Below the pieces are notes generated by a model. It saw only the letters and a list, made by a program, of their open reading frames with translations. It searched no databases and was not told the origin of the DNA. Below, one piece after another: positions 24,779 through 36,800 of a stretch of 64,000 nt of DNA; position 1 is the first letter of the stretch; every line of letters begins with the position of its first letter. The stretch covers positions 17,237,705-17,301,704 of the forward strand of contig JAMKCF010000013.1 in NCBI GenBank assembly GCA_023634235.1. Direction: 5' to 3'. Source of the stretch: Pisaster brevispinus. Lineage: Eukaryota; Echinodermata; Asteroidea; Forcipulatida; Asteriidae. A program made the position numbers and the translations under genes.

Positions 24779-27528
24779 ATGGGACCGCTGAGCACTGGAG
24801 TTGTTGTTATGATGATACTTATCGGCAGTTTGGCCGTTTTTATCGGTTTACTTTGTGTTGTGTATTATGTGTGTGTTCTTCGTTACAGTGCCTACCGAGG
24901 TACGAATTCTCTGAGGGGCAACACTGTTGTTATAACAGGTGAGTGACACTGACCATGGAGGTAGACAGTGACACTGACACATTGGAGAAAAGAGGAAAGA
25001 GAATAACAGGCATGACAGGGGGCAATTCCAAATTACTTACAACTTTACAACAACTGCTTAGCAAAAAAACGTACAGGATAACAGTCAAAAATCCTTCACA
25101 TGTTGCTGTGCTTAAAAGCAGCAGTCTATATGAAAAATGACACTATAATTAAGGTAAAATTACGGTTCGTATCCGCAACTGCCACTTTTTCATTCATTAT
25201 GAAATAAAATAGTATTCCTTCCTACACAGTGCTAGTGCTACATGATCTCAGCCTTCCCATAAACGGTTTAATTATATGTTGAGCTTGTTCAGTTGATATC
25301 GCACAAGCACGACTGGAATACAGAAAAATATACTATAGCACTCTTCGTCCTATATCCATTGGCCTCATTGCATATGGGGAGCAGAAGTACTATATTTTTG
25401 TATATTCCACAATTTCCTGTATGTTCCTTTACTATCGTATTAAACAAATAGGCCTACATACTTGCCAAAGAGGGTACCGTCCACATCTATCTGTCAATAG
25501 ATGTCAAAATGCTTAGAACTGATTGGGGGGGGGGGGGGCTTATGCCATTTTCTCTTTATAAAATATAAAGTCTAGCTTTTTTGTCATCCTTTCTTCAGGG
25601 GCTTCATCTGGTATTGGCAAGGCAACTGCACTGGACCTCGCCCGCCGTGGTGCAAAGGTTATTCTCGCCTGCCGAAATGAAAAGAAGACCTCTGAAGTCA
25701 TTAAGGAGATCAGAGAAACGGTAGAGAATGCTGATGTTGTGGATTACCATCTTGATCTCGCCTCGCTGAAGTCGGTTCGTTCGTTTGCTGAGAAAATCAA
25801 GCAAGATGTGTCAAAGCTAGATATCCTCATTAACAATGCTGGTATGTTCTAATTTATTAAGCTAATCTGGTGAGACGTTAAGCAAGAAAACAATTATACA
25901 GACCTTGTGATATAACACTTTGCACATTTCAACTTAAAACCAAGGACTTTTAAGAAGTAACTATAACTTGTAAATTGATAGGTACAACCATGTGTAAATC
26001 TCTTTTGGGGGAAGTGTTGGGTGAGAGGAGAGAAGGGCTGGTCAGATCTCTAGACGTTTTGAACAGTGTACCCTACTCATCTTCTGGAAAAGACAACCAG
26101 AATATACTGTTTGAAATGTCGAGGCCACACCCGCTCTTTTCAGAGCCAACACTCATCCCAAAAGGGATTTACACATGATGGTTGTACCAGCATTTTCCCA
26201 CACTATGCAGAGCTTCAAACATCACTTACGTGGGCTTTTACTTCACAACAGGTATCGGAGAAGAAGGCAAGACTGAAGATGGGTTTGATCTTATGTTTGG
26301 AGTCAACCACTTTGGTCCTTTCCTCCTCACAAACCTCCTCCTGGACCTACTGACAAGATCTGCACCAAGTCGCATCGTCAACCTGTCCTCTCTGGCACAC
26401 AGATTCTCCCCTGAATTTGACTTCACAGAGGAGGAGAAAGATGGGGTTCGATACCCCCACCTAGCCAGCTACCCCATCAGCAAGATGGCAGTGAACCTCT
26501 TCACACATGAGCTTTCTCGCAAACTTGACAATACCGAAGTCTCTGTATGCTCAGTGCATCCTGGAATTGTCTATACGGGAGGTATTGATAAGGTTTTAAG
26601 AAGAGGTGGATGTTGCCGAAAGCTTTTTATCCCATTTTTCAGGTGTGTATTTTTGTTCCTTGCTATTTCTCACTTTAAAGTTTAAAGTTGTTAAAGGGTC
26701 TTTACGTTTGGTAATCACTCTTAAAATTAATGGCAATAAAAACTTACTAGGTTAGAAGTACAGAAGCTTTCAGTAGTATAAAACATTTTGAGAATCATTT
26801 CACTTCGAAGTAATGGAAAAAGGTATCAGTTATCCCCCAAAATTTGAATCTGAGATTGTGTATTCCAATTACGGATTTTTCTTCTTGCGTGGACGTTACC
26901 ATTCCGGACTTTTGGTGATATCTTAAAAAAGCTACCACCTTTTGAAATTAAATTGTCACAGGTTAGTTTTATTGTGTATATCTACATTTATATAGGATTA
27001 AAACAATCACTAGGGTTCCAAAAACCAAAGGAATACGTTTCCTTTAAAGATAGAACAGTTTCTTTGGACTTCGTACTTATATATGAACTTTATCATCAAT
27101 TGAATAAAAAATTGACTGGACTGGGATTCAAGCTAGCAACCTCCAGGTTTATGTGCAAGTGCTGTCCCAACTGAGCTAACTTGCCCTACCTTTGTCGGGG
27201 GGGGGGTATTACTAATGAGCTCTCCAAGATTTAGACAAATCTTCTTTTTGACAATGATTAACAATCCTGTGCTTTGTTGTCTTTAACTGAAACATTTTTC
27301 TTATATTTGAAGACAATGAATTTCTTGATTTTTTTCAGGTCCATTATGAGATCTCCGGAGGCTGGGGCCCAATGTGTTATCCACTGTGCAGTGGAGGAGT
27401 CGGTGAAGGAGCTGTCGGGGTCATACTTTGTTGATTGCCAACTTGGGAAAGAAAGCAGCAAAGCATCGGATGAAGAACTGGCTAAACAGTTGTGGGATGT
27501 TAGCTGCACTGCAACAGGCTTCATGTAA
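24779..27528 (+). CDS. Membrane-anchored short-chain dehydrogenase, retinol dehydrogenase 11-14-like
   Basis: Four coding exons join in phase: 24779-24938, 25599-25841, 26252-26642 and 27339-27528 (984 nt, 327 aa). Residues 8-36 are a hydrophobic N-terminal anchor. The Rossmann motif TGASSGIG is at 53-60, NNAG at 132-135, the serines at 180-181 and the catalytic YPISK at 208-212. The C-terminal half contains the DEELAKQLWDVSC segment seen in RDH11-14 proteins. These enzymes are NADP(H)-dependent retinol/retinal or lipid-aldehyde oxidoreductases on ER or mitochondrial membranes; the exact substrate cannot be read from sequence. The start at 24779 follows an in-frame TAG at 24761 and has G at -3 and +4; two in-frame ATGs follow at 24809. 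Exon 1 was found by reading frame because it is too short to show as a long open frame. The NNAG-to-TEDGF linker is slightly shorter than usual. No broken motif is seen. Confidence 0.93.
25524..25539. repeat. Poly-G run in dehydrogenase intron 1
   Basis: Uninterrupted run of about 15 G residues. Runs of this kind recur at 8911, 27197 and, as C, at 56174. Confidence 0.8.
26050..26190. repeat. Diverged MITE copy in dehydrogenase intron 2
   Basis: Shares CTCTTTTCAGAGCCAACACT-like and GATTTACACATGATGG-like words with the elements at 20366-20500 and 58977-59116. It makes an open frame running into exon 3 that is not part of the protein. Confidence 0.45.
26695..26930. repeat. Interspersed repeat, family B, copy 2
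   Basis: Second copy of the repeat described at 23515-23755, in the same orientation, inside the last intron of the dehydrogenase gene. Confidence 0.65.
27110..27205 (-). mobile_element. tRNA-derived SINE fragment
   Basis: On the minus strand it shows TTAGCTCAGTTGGGACAGC and a degraded box B, followed by AGTCCAGTCAATTTTT as in the other copies. The head is truncated and ends in a G run at 27197-27206. Confidence 0.7.
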
Positions 27529-27757
27529 ATCTTCCTTGAAGCCGCCCGTAATTTTGAGTATGTGTGATACAATGACTTGAATTCCTCAAATTGAACACAG
27601 TAATGCATATTAAGGATTTGGTAGCAACACCCTGGGTTCAAAACCCTATTAAGCAGATGTTTTTGTGCTTACGGCGCGACCCTTATCCAGTTTCTATTTC
27701 ACAAATACTGTTGCAATGAAACCAGGCGATTTAAATATCTAACTTGTTGAACACTCA

Positions 27758-27767
27758 AATAAATAAA
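27758..27767 (+). terminator. Polyadenylation signal of the dehydrogenase gene
   Basis: Two overlapping AATAAA hexamers (27758 and 27762) follow the stop codon by about 230 bp, on the coding strand. Confidence 0.6.
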
Positions 27768-27994
27768 GACTAGAGGCAATGGATAAGTCCTCCGTTGAAA
27801 TCCTTCTCAACATATATTTATGAAAATATATCAAAAATGTGCCAGTATGGAGATGTTTTAATATAAAAGTGAAAAACTTTTGAGCACCATTTTACATTTT
27901 ACATGTTACTTTTTAAACAATTTATACAACTTTTAATAAATGTTACACATCTTCATTAAGGGTTGCTGTAAAGTTTTAATGGTTTTTTTTATCC

Positions 27995-28235
27995 TCAAGC
28001 AAACTTGAATCCTCGATTCTGATTAATTGATCCATAGCAATAAGAGTGTGATATAAAGCTATATTGCACAGCCCATATCAAACTCTGTTCTAACTCTGCG
28101 TGTTGCGCTACTTTAAGCCAAGCTTCATATTTTGCTTGAAGATAAATTGGTTATCATACTTGTGCTCATGGATAAAGGCAAAAGTGCAGAAGTGCTTCGT
28201 TTGTCCATATTCCAATCGTGCTTGTGTGATAACTT
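27995..28235. repeat. Interspersed repeat, family A, copy 2
   Basis: Ordered words TCAAGCAAACTTGAATCCTC, GATTCTGATT, TTGATCCAT, GTGTGATA and CTTGTGTGATAACTT match 457-740. Confidence 0.6.
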
Positions 28236-28244
28236 ATAACAATT

Positions 28245-28585
28245 AAGCACACAGTTTTAAGCAATTAGTTCTTTGTCTTTTTCAAGCACGTGGTTTAAAC
28301 AATTAGTACTTTGTCATTTTTATGAAAATACTTTAAGCACACAGTTTTAAGCATTTAGTACTTTGTCTTTTTTTAGCACATGATTTAAACAATTAGTACT
28401 TTGTCATTCGTATGAACATATTTTAAGCACACAGTTTTAAACAATTAGTACATTGGCATTTTTTGGTATGAAAATATTTTAAGCACACAGTTTTAAACAA
28501 TTAGTACATTGGCATTTTTTGGTATGAAACTATTTTAAGCACACAGTTTTAAACAATTAGTACTGTGTCATTTGTATGAAAATAT
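28245..28585. repeat. Minisatellite with 90-bp then 56-bp periods
   Basis: The word AAGCACACAGTTTTAA recurs at 28245, 28335, 28425, 28481 and 28537, each followed by CAATTAGTAC or TTTAGTAC and a TTGTCATTT or TTGGCATTT stretch. The first two periods are 90 bp and contain an internal half-unit; the next two are 56 bp and nearly identical to each other. Confidence 0.85.
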
Positions 28586-29175
28586 ATTTTTGTATCTTTC
28601 TGAGGTATTGGTTGGTAATAAATTCTATTTAAGGAAGGAATATAAAAAGATTTCGTATAATTTCTTGTACAAAATTCAGGAAGAAAAAGTAAACTTTGGC
28701 ATCAAAATCTCCGAGTACTTAACTTTCTCATTTTGGAATGGGTTCACATTAGATAAACTGTGCTTCACTTTTAAGGCCAATTTCCCAGACAAGAAAAGTC
28801 TTCTTTGGAAAGTCATTAATGGCCTCTTGTTTTGACCATAGCTGAATCTGTCTCAAATGCTAAAATCTGTTTTTCATAAACTAGATGATTGGGAGGAATA
28901 AGCTCTCTAATCATCACAATAAGGGACGATATGACAGAATTTGCCAATAAATTCATTAAGTAAACAAAGCACACCTTTTATGGTACCTAATTGGCAAGAT
29001 CATTATTATGCCTTATACACTGCAGAGTTAAATAAGATTTTTATGTACGACAAAAACAGTACAGATCATGGCTCTTTGTTAACCAAAACATTGACCTTGT
29101 AAGTCCAGGGTATTTTCTGGCAAGTGGCAGGCAAGATGCTGCACTGATCAAGTGAGAATTGTTTCATTTTGAGCA

Positions 29176-29476
29176 ACACCCGATTCACACGGGCGCCTGA
29201 GAGTCGCGCCGCACCAAATACATTAGGAGCGGCTCTAGATCGATCCAAAAAATTTTTGTTTTAGACGGGCGAACTGAACATAACATTTACATTAGGTTCG
29301 GCTCATGACAAGATCGACGTCTGATACCAAGGTGCTACAGAGTCGCTCCGAACGACTGCAACAGTCGATCTTTCGACTTCCAGTGCTCCTAACTGTTTCA
29401 GACGTCAAACTTTTTATGTACTTAAATCAATAATTTGGTTTGGCGCGACTCAAGAGCGCCTGTCTGAACCGGGTGT
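29176..29476. repeat. MITE with ACACCCGRTTCASACRGGCG ends
   Basis: The left end and the inverse complement of the right end match over about 35 bp (shared ACACCCG, GGCGC and GTCGCGCC blocks). Length is 301 bp and there is no coding sequence. A related ~390-bp element is at 35975-36365. Confidence 0.75.
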
Positions 29477-30404
29477 AAGTACCACATAAATTCAAGAATA
29501 ACACAAATACAGATAAACAAATTGAAAGACTTGCCTCCCTTTTTTACATATCAAAATCTGAAAATTCATTCAGTGCATTTTTCATCCAATTTAAGCTTTC
29601 ATGTTCTCTTGCATTGAGCTTTGTACAGATTGTCCCTGCAGGAAGTCCAGGCTCTGTGGATCATTGTGTAAACATGATGTCTCAGTTTACATGGTCTATT
29701 AGTTAGCAATAAACTATGCTGTGTTACATAGCACCTAGCAAGTATACATAGCAATGGCAAGTAATTTAATCAACATAGGAAATAGAGAATTCATATGAGA
29801 ATTAATTGCCTACCCTCCCGCTCCCCGCCCCCCCCCCAAACAAACAGTACCAGCTCAAGCCTCCCTTCTCCCCCTTTCTCTCTCTCACACACCTATCATG
29901 CCCAACCCCCTCCCACCCAAACCAACAACCAGTACCAAATCAAGTCAGTTTCTTTTACCTACTCCCCCACTCCCACCCCAAACAAATCTCAATATGAAAA
30001 GACACCTTGGTCAAGCTTGGTTTTACTAAACAATTATGTTAATGGTATAAAAACGTTGGGAATCAATATCCCATAACCAGGCATATATGTATTCTCCTCA
30101 ACAATTATCTTGGCATATTTGCTTTCTCTTCAACTCCACCCCCCCCCCCAAACCAATTTCAATTTCAATTCAGCCTCCCACTAGATTCATACTTTGTCCT
30201 TTATGTTCAATTCTGCAATGTAAATCAATTTCACGCTGCGTCCGAATTGCCAGCTACAGCAACGGCTAGTTTTCCACATCAAAGAGGTTTTTTTTTTTTT
30301 TTGCACCAGTCAGAAAGGTCAAATTCAAAATGCCGTCTTGATTAAATATCATCACAATTCAGGAACAAACAGAAACATTCTCCGTACAAAAATGTACAGA
30401 CCAT

Positions 30405-30410
30405 TTTATT
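30405..30410 (-). terminator. Candidate polyadenylation signal of the cytokine-receptor gene
   Basis: TTTATT on the plus strand is AATAAA on the gene strand, about 415 bp after the receptor stop. If used, the 3' UTR contains the hAT MITE at 30637-30822. Confidence 0.4.
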
Positions 30411-30636
30411 TGAAATGTGACATTATCAAACGTTTTGGATTCCGACAAAAAATTCCACTTGACGGGTATCAAACAATTGCTTTTTATGCAACCTGCGATT
30501 AGAGACTTGTAATTTTCTTCCCCCATTTTCATAAGGACTCCATCAGGAAAACGAGTCGGTCATAAAACTTAATTTGCAATATCTGCCGACTGTTCAACTG
30601 CTTAACATTTGATCCATGGTGGAACTAAGTCAAGGG

Positions 30637-30822
30637 CAGTGGCATAACTAAGGGGGGGGGGCATGTGCCTCCAATTGATGTCAGTGACCCCCCCAATTTG
30701 GAACCGCCATTACGTATATCAAGATGCAGTTTTTTTTAAAGTGCAAATGGAATCTGTAATAGATTTGCCAGTAGTGCCCCCCCCCTTGTGCCCCCTAACA
30801 ATTTACCTTAGTTACGCCGCTG
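30637..30822. mobile_element. hAT-type MITE inserted at the receptor stop codon
   Basis: Left end CAGTGGCATAACTAAGG and the inverse complement of the right end, CAGCGGCGTAACTAAGG, match at 15 of 17 positions. The element is flanked by a perfect 8-bp duplication GTCAAGGG (30629-30636 and 30823-30830). The 8-bp duplication and CAGNGGCG-type ends are diagnostic of hAT elements. The 186-bp interior is G-rich on one side and C-rich on the other and has no transposase. The receptor stop codon lies inside the right-hand duplication. Confidence 0.9.
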
Positions 30823-30823
30823 G

Positions 30824-33800
30824 TCAAGGGTCACTTCTAGGGTCACTGAAGTTATGGTTGATTGTGCGAGTCGGTGATGATATTGGAGAGATGTTTGCAA
30901 GCTGTGCTTGATCAATGTAGGTACCATTACTGCATGAACCTGGATACATGTGGTTAGAGGGACGCTCTGTATCAGATGAACTCCTCACTGTTAACAAGAT
31001 TTCATCTTCAACAGTTTCTCTCTTCACTTCCGGGTCAGCAATGTCTTCCTCGTCGCTGCCCTCATCGTCTTTACAAACGGTAATGTAATTCAAAATGAAG
31101 TCAGGTTGGTCAGTGTGACACAATGATGCATCCTCTGCAAACATTTCCGTGCTTGCTCCCCCACCCTTATCGACATCATCTACCGTGCTTTGCACATTCT
31201 CTGATGGAATCTTAACACCATCGTCTTCTTTTGCATCTTGTACCCTCTCTGATGTGCCAGACACTCCTACTTCACTCCCAGCTTCTTTGACTTCATCTTC
31301 ATCTTCTCCTCCGTTTTTTCCTTTCGTGTCATCACTTTCCTGGAATGGTCCAAGGCTCTCCACTTCCTGCTCCTCAGTGACTTCATCCAAGCCAAAGAGC
31401 CCTGCAGTATCCCTGGATTTAGTGGGAGAATAAGCGGCAGCCCTCGGCTGTCTAACTTCAGGATCAGTCAAATTAGATAGAACATGCTTGCGTGTGTACA
31501 GAATCTGTTCCGGTGAACCAAACTTGCGTTTTTTTTTCTTAGACAAACCAAAGATTGAAACTTCTCCATCTGAATCATTCTCCAAGTCCGAGCAGTGAGG
31601 TGTCAAGGCCGCAGCTGGTGACCCTACGCCAGGGAGCTCCAGATCCCGAAGATTGTTTTCCTTTACTGGGGAGAAGCCATCCTTAGCTAGGATGCAGTAG
31701 CTGGTGGAGTCAGATTCATGTAAGACGAAATAGCTACCCCCACTCCCAACGCTGATGGGACTGTTGAGAGATGAGGTGCAAGTCTCAGAGGACCAGTGTC
31801 TATGTCGGTTTGCATCTCTTTCGGTAGGTGATGAGGGGGAGAAAGGGATGTTTAGTTCATCAACGTTGGCCACAGGGAAGCTTGCTTCAGCTTGTTGGGG
31901 TGTATTTCCAATATCAAATGTGCCTGAGAAAGCTAAATTACTGTTAGGTCCTGGACTAACCCCCGGGCTATCAAGAGGTATTTTCTCAGCTGGCGGGAGA
32001 TCGACAAATAGATTTTTACTTGAAACGAGTTCATCGTAAACTTCTTTGTCTCGTGTCAGGGTCCGATGAGGACTTCGTGCAGAAAGGTACAAGTTGCCAT
32101 TCTGTAAATGAGACATACAAATTTGTGTTAATTTATTACAGGAAAGGATATATTTTCATTGATTAGATTTTACTTTTTCTTCTCCTCAAACTCGCCTAGC
32201 AACCTATAGAGACCAGGATGAAACCCCTTGCCAGACAGAACTGAAGAACTTTGAAGAACTTTAGCGATTTTTTTTTCTCCATTCAAGGACCATCCTAGGA
32301 CAAATCTTTTCAATATGATCATTCAACACATGGTTAGTATTGTTTCATTGACCAGTGCCCTTGAAATGAATGGGCAATCAGATATGCCTTTTACAAATAC
32401 TCTGTTGGTATGATTACCGGTTAAAACTAAAGTATGACCCACTCACCCCAAGATGTGGCGGAAGTTGAAAGTCCGGAAAACCCCTCGTAACCTTCTTGTA
32501 GAGCTTAAAAATCATCCAAACGAAGACTGCGAACAGACAAATACCGATAACACATACAACAGTCAGGGACACAGAAGAAAAATCACCTGCTGGGAAAAAA
32601 GTAAACAATTAATAAATAACAATAATAATAATCGATTCTTATATAGCGCTTTATGACAGCCTGAAGGCCATATCAAAGCGCTTCTGACATTATTACCCCT
32701 GGTCACTGGGCCATATATTTCATTCCTTAAACCATCTCAGCTCCCTGGGGAGTATACAGCCGGTGCTGCGAGTTTACCGCGCTCCAAGCTAATCATTCAC
32801 ATAAACCATCTCTGCCCTCACAGGTACCCATTTTACCCCTGGGTGGAGAAAAGCAATTATGGTTAAGTGTCTTGCTCAAGGACACAAGTGTCACGACCAG
32901 GATTCGAACCCACATACCTGAGTCCGATGCTCTTATCCGCTCGGCCACGACACCCCATAAATCCACCATACGTAAGTTAAGGACGAGGCATGAAATGTGA
33001 CGAGTGTTGGTGAGTCAATATTGTATTTTTCAACACGAGGTTTTCAAAATTGTGAATTGTGAACGGCATGGAATGACTCGGGGTAAGTAACTTTTTTTTT
33101 ATATTCAGCAAACCTTCAACTAAGGGGGGTCATTGATTCAAGATTCAGTAGTAAATGCAGAACCCATTCAGAATGGTTTATCACTTGTGCAGGTAAACCA
33201 ATTAAGTGCGACACTCAATACAGTAGCCGTAGCTTCGGCTTGCAGAGTTGCGAGGTATTCTGCCATTGAGGGAAGAATCACAAACAACGCTCATTAGTCT
33301 TGACAACCGGAAGTTCAGCTTCTCGCAAAGTATCATCGATACATAGAACAGTCTGCCTCCTGATACTGTACAGGGTTCTCCCCGGGTGTTTTCAAAACTG
33401 TGGGGCATTCTGGACCCATTTTTTTAATTTTATGGTTGGACGAAGCACGTTTAATTGAAACAACGTCTTTGGAAAGTTTTCTACTTGAAAAGTTTTAAAA
33501 GCCCTCCTGTGCAGTCTGGAGCATTCTTTATGGTTTTTCCCTCGATTTTTTGAGAAATGTTTTTTCATAATTTTTGTTTGCGCGTATCTGCACGCAATTC
33601 GCGTGTATCGGCTTGATACACTAGCTTGTGCATGGGGAGAACCCTGCTGCATCAGTGAAAACCGTCAACGATTTCAAGGACCCCGACTCGATAAAATCCT
33701 CAGACATAGAAATTTGGGAGCGTTTATGAGCCAGCGGGTTGCCGGCTCCCTGCTCCGGGCATCCTCCACGTCTGGAGGTGAAGGTCACAGGTACATACAG

Positions 33801-36800
33801 GTTGATATGATATGACAGACTTGGAAGATTATCACTTTGTAGAAAGTTGAAACAGACTGTCAACTGTAGAGTCTATTAACCCCAATATCATCATCGCACC
33901 ACTCTTGGTTGCGCCATTTTGGGAGGCGAGTTCATATTTCACCAAAAAAAAAAAAACTTAAACTGTCGAGTCCTTTGCAATTTTGTTTTTCTTTTGCCAT
34001 TCATTAGGCCTAGATGTAACCCTTGAGTTTCAACAAAGATTTACTGATTCTCTGCATCGCAACGAAAATATTAGAGACAAAATGGAACTCTCTGTCAGTT
34101 TCTCCCGGATGGTATTTCCAGTTAAAAAAGAAACATTTGAAGGTAAAGACCCGTGACCAAATCCTGACTAATGAAAGGTCTCTAACTATGAATAAATTTC
34201 TTACCTGTTTGAATCAGCTGAGCGTTGCAAAGACTGTAATTCTCTGATTCTCTCACTGAGTTCCGTACTCGAATGGAGATTTCATACTTTTCCTCCAATT
34301 CCATATCTGATGATAGCAAGGACAGCAACAAATCAATGGCAAAATTGTCAAGTTAACCACTTCTACAAAGTTACAGATACCTTTGGATTGGAGCAAACAT
34401 TGTAAAGCCCTTATTAAAAAGGGTAACCATAGCATTAACCTATGGCTAATGGATCATAAGCCGGAGTGGAAGTCATAGCCAAGATACTCTTATTACCTTT
34501 CAGTGTATAACTGGTCTCATTTGGTCCCACCGTCAATTGATCTGTTGTATCTTTCATGTGAACCATTTGCCTTACTCGGATGATCTGATCGACGATTTCT
34601 CCATTTCTCTTGAATTTATTCGGCAACAACTGAAAAACAGAAACAATACAAACATGAAGCCTATTTTATGAAAACTTTATGCACTGTACATCTTTACAAA
34701 GTAACTGTTAGAAAGTAACAAACAATTTTGGGTTGAACAAAGAAAATTGACTAGAGCAGGATTTAAAGCTGTGACCTCTGGACTAACGTGCCGGCGCTCT
34801 ACCAACTGAGCTACATGTATCTAGCTTTCGGCAGTCTCCCTATCTTGTCATTCTCTGTTCAGGGGTACCAGCCGGAAGCCATTTAACCTGTAACTGCCGT
34901 GTAACCAGAGATGCAGTTCACGGTACAACCCTGTGCCCAATTTCATAGAGCTGCTTAAGCAGAAAAAAATGCTTAACAATTTCCTGCTCAGCAGAAATGA
35001 GCAGGATACCAGTCACAAATTGTACACGTGACATGGTAGTTCGGCTGGTAACCTTATTCTGGTAAGCAAAATTTTATTGTGCTTAGCAAATTTTGTGCTT
35101 CAGCAGCTCTATGAAATTGGGCCCTGGTAAAGGATGTGACTTTTTTTGTTCAAATATCAAGTAATGCACTGGTACATTTATATATAACTTTGGGTAGAAT
35201 AAACAAAAATATTACAGTCAAGTTTTTCTTTGCTCAACCCAAATCTATTTTAAAATTCACCCAGTCAGTTTCCCTTGTGGTTTATTACTGAGATAAATGT
35301 GATCAGGAAACTAGCATTAACAGCCAGTGCACTGATAGTGGCAGTACCACCTATATACCATTGTTTTTTAATAGTTTTGAATAGTTTTTGAATAGTTTTT
35401 AAGTATAAAAAAAGTCAGTTTCCCTTGTGGTTTACAACTGAGATAAATGTGATCAGGAAATAAATTTTAAACTAGCATTTACAGCCAGTGCACCGATAGT
35501 GGCATTATCACCTAAATACCATTGTTTTTTAATACTTTTTTAAGTATAAAAATGACTTTACCTCCCATGACAAGTGAATATTTCTTTTGCGGGTTGTTTC
35601 CAGGATTTCAGAAAAACAGCTAAAATTTCCCGGAGCGTCAACAGGCGCTGTGAATGAAAAGTAAACAGTTGATCTTATTCACATTGAGAGGTTCCACTGT
35701 ATTCATTTTATTTTGTTGAATTTTTGGACGAGCTGGTGGTCAAAGTCTTTCCCATTATAGAGTTGCGGTAATCATTCTTTACATTTTTCTTTATTTATTT
35801 ACTTGTTAATTTCAAACAAAACTTCCATAAAAGGAGAGGATAACATAAAACAAAAGGTACAAGTAGATAAGTAAAGCAAAATGCAAATCATAATAGCCCT
35901 GACACGCAGGGGCGACCACACAGCCCATACAGGGTAAAGAGTGTCAAAACAACTCGAGCAGCTGACTTAGAGGTCGTTCAGACACAGTACTTAAGTCGGT
36001 TTAACTCATGGTTCAACCCGATCGAGTTCAACTCTGTGTGTCTGAATGGTTCTAAAGTTAGACCGTCGAGCTGGGGGGTTTATCTTTAGACCGCTTCGGG
36101 TTTATCTTTTAACATTGTGTGTGGACAGAATAAAAAAAGACCCCATCTGGTTTAACTCACAACAGATGACACACGCACACGCCCAGAAAGTTGTTTTTGT
36201 TTACCAGCGCGCTGGTATACGGTCAGCAGGCACTCGGCAGCAGTATCTCGGCGCGCGGTTTCTGTGAATCAACCGGATGTTAGAGTAATGGGGTCGCGTC
36301 TGCTTTGACCTCTTAAAACCGAAGATAAACCGTATCGGGTTTAACTCCGTGCTGTCTGAACGCAAGGGGAACCAATTTTTACAACCACCCCCTCCCCCAG
36401 GCAAGCGCCATGTCTCGTTTAAGCTACACTCCGTTCTTTTACAAACATTACAGTGAGAGGCAAACCAAGATAGAGAATACAGTATCACTAGAAGAGGGTC
36501 TTGTTCATCACCTACCATCTTCAGATGTCCGTCCAGTGGCTACTCCAGAATATTTACCATGTTCACTTGTAGGATTATCAATCAAAGAACACTTGACTTT
36601 GACATAGTAGAGGCCATAAGGGTTACACAACCCGGTTAGCAAAACTGCACTCTTCTTGACTTCCTTCCTCTGGAAAATACATTGAATAAGAGCTTAGGAT
36701 TTCCATAAAACAATACTCCTGAGCGAGGTTAATGCTGAATTTTTGAAAATGAAATGATTAATTTGGGTCAACCAGTGGCTTTTGGTATGTTTTGTTTGTT

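Larger units (their letters stand above)
27529..30404. other. Dehydrogenase 3' UTR, then repeat-rich intergenic DNA
   Basis: Overlapping AATAAA signals lie at 27758-27767, about 230 bp after the dehydrogenase stop, and probably end its transcript. Beyond are repeat family A copy 2, a minisatellite, a 300-bp MITE and C-rich low-complexity DNA near 29817-29990 and 30136-30150. No gene is visible. Confidence 0.6.

Noticed and set aside
26182..26251. In-frame upstream extension of dehydrogenase exon 3
   Set aside because: The reading frame extends back into the intron and a MITE copy, but the acceptor at 26250-26251 and the NNAG-to-TEDGF spacing of the family show that the exon starts at 26252.
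31149..32039. Plus-strand open frames of 94 codons opposite the receptor tail
   Set aside because: They are shadows of the long minus-strand exon, whose phase, Box1 junction and tyrosine motifs are convincing.
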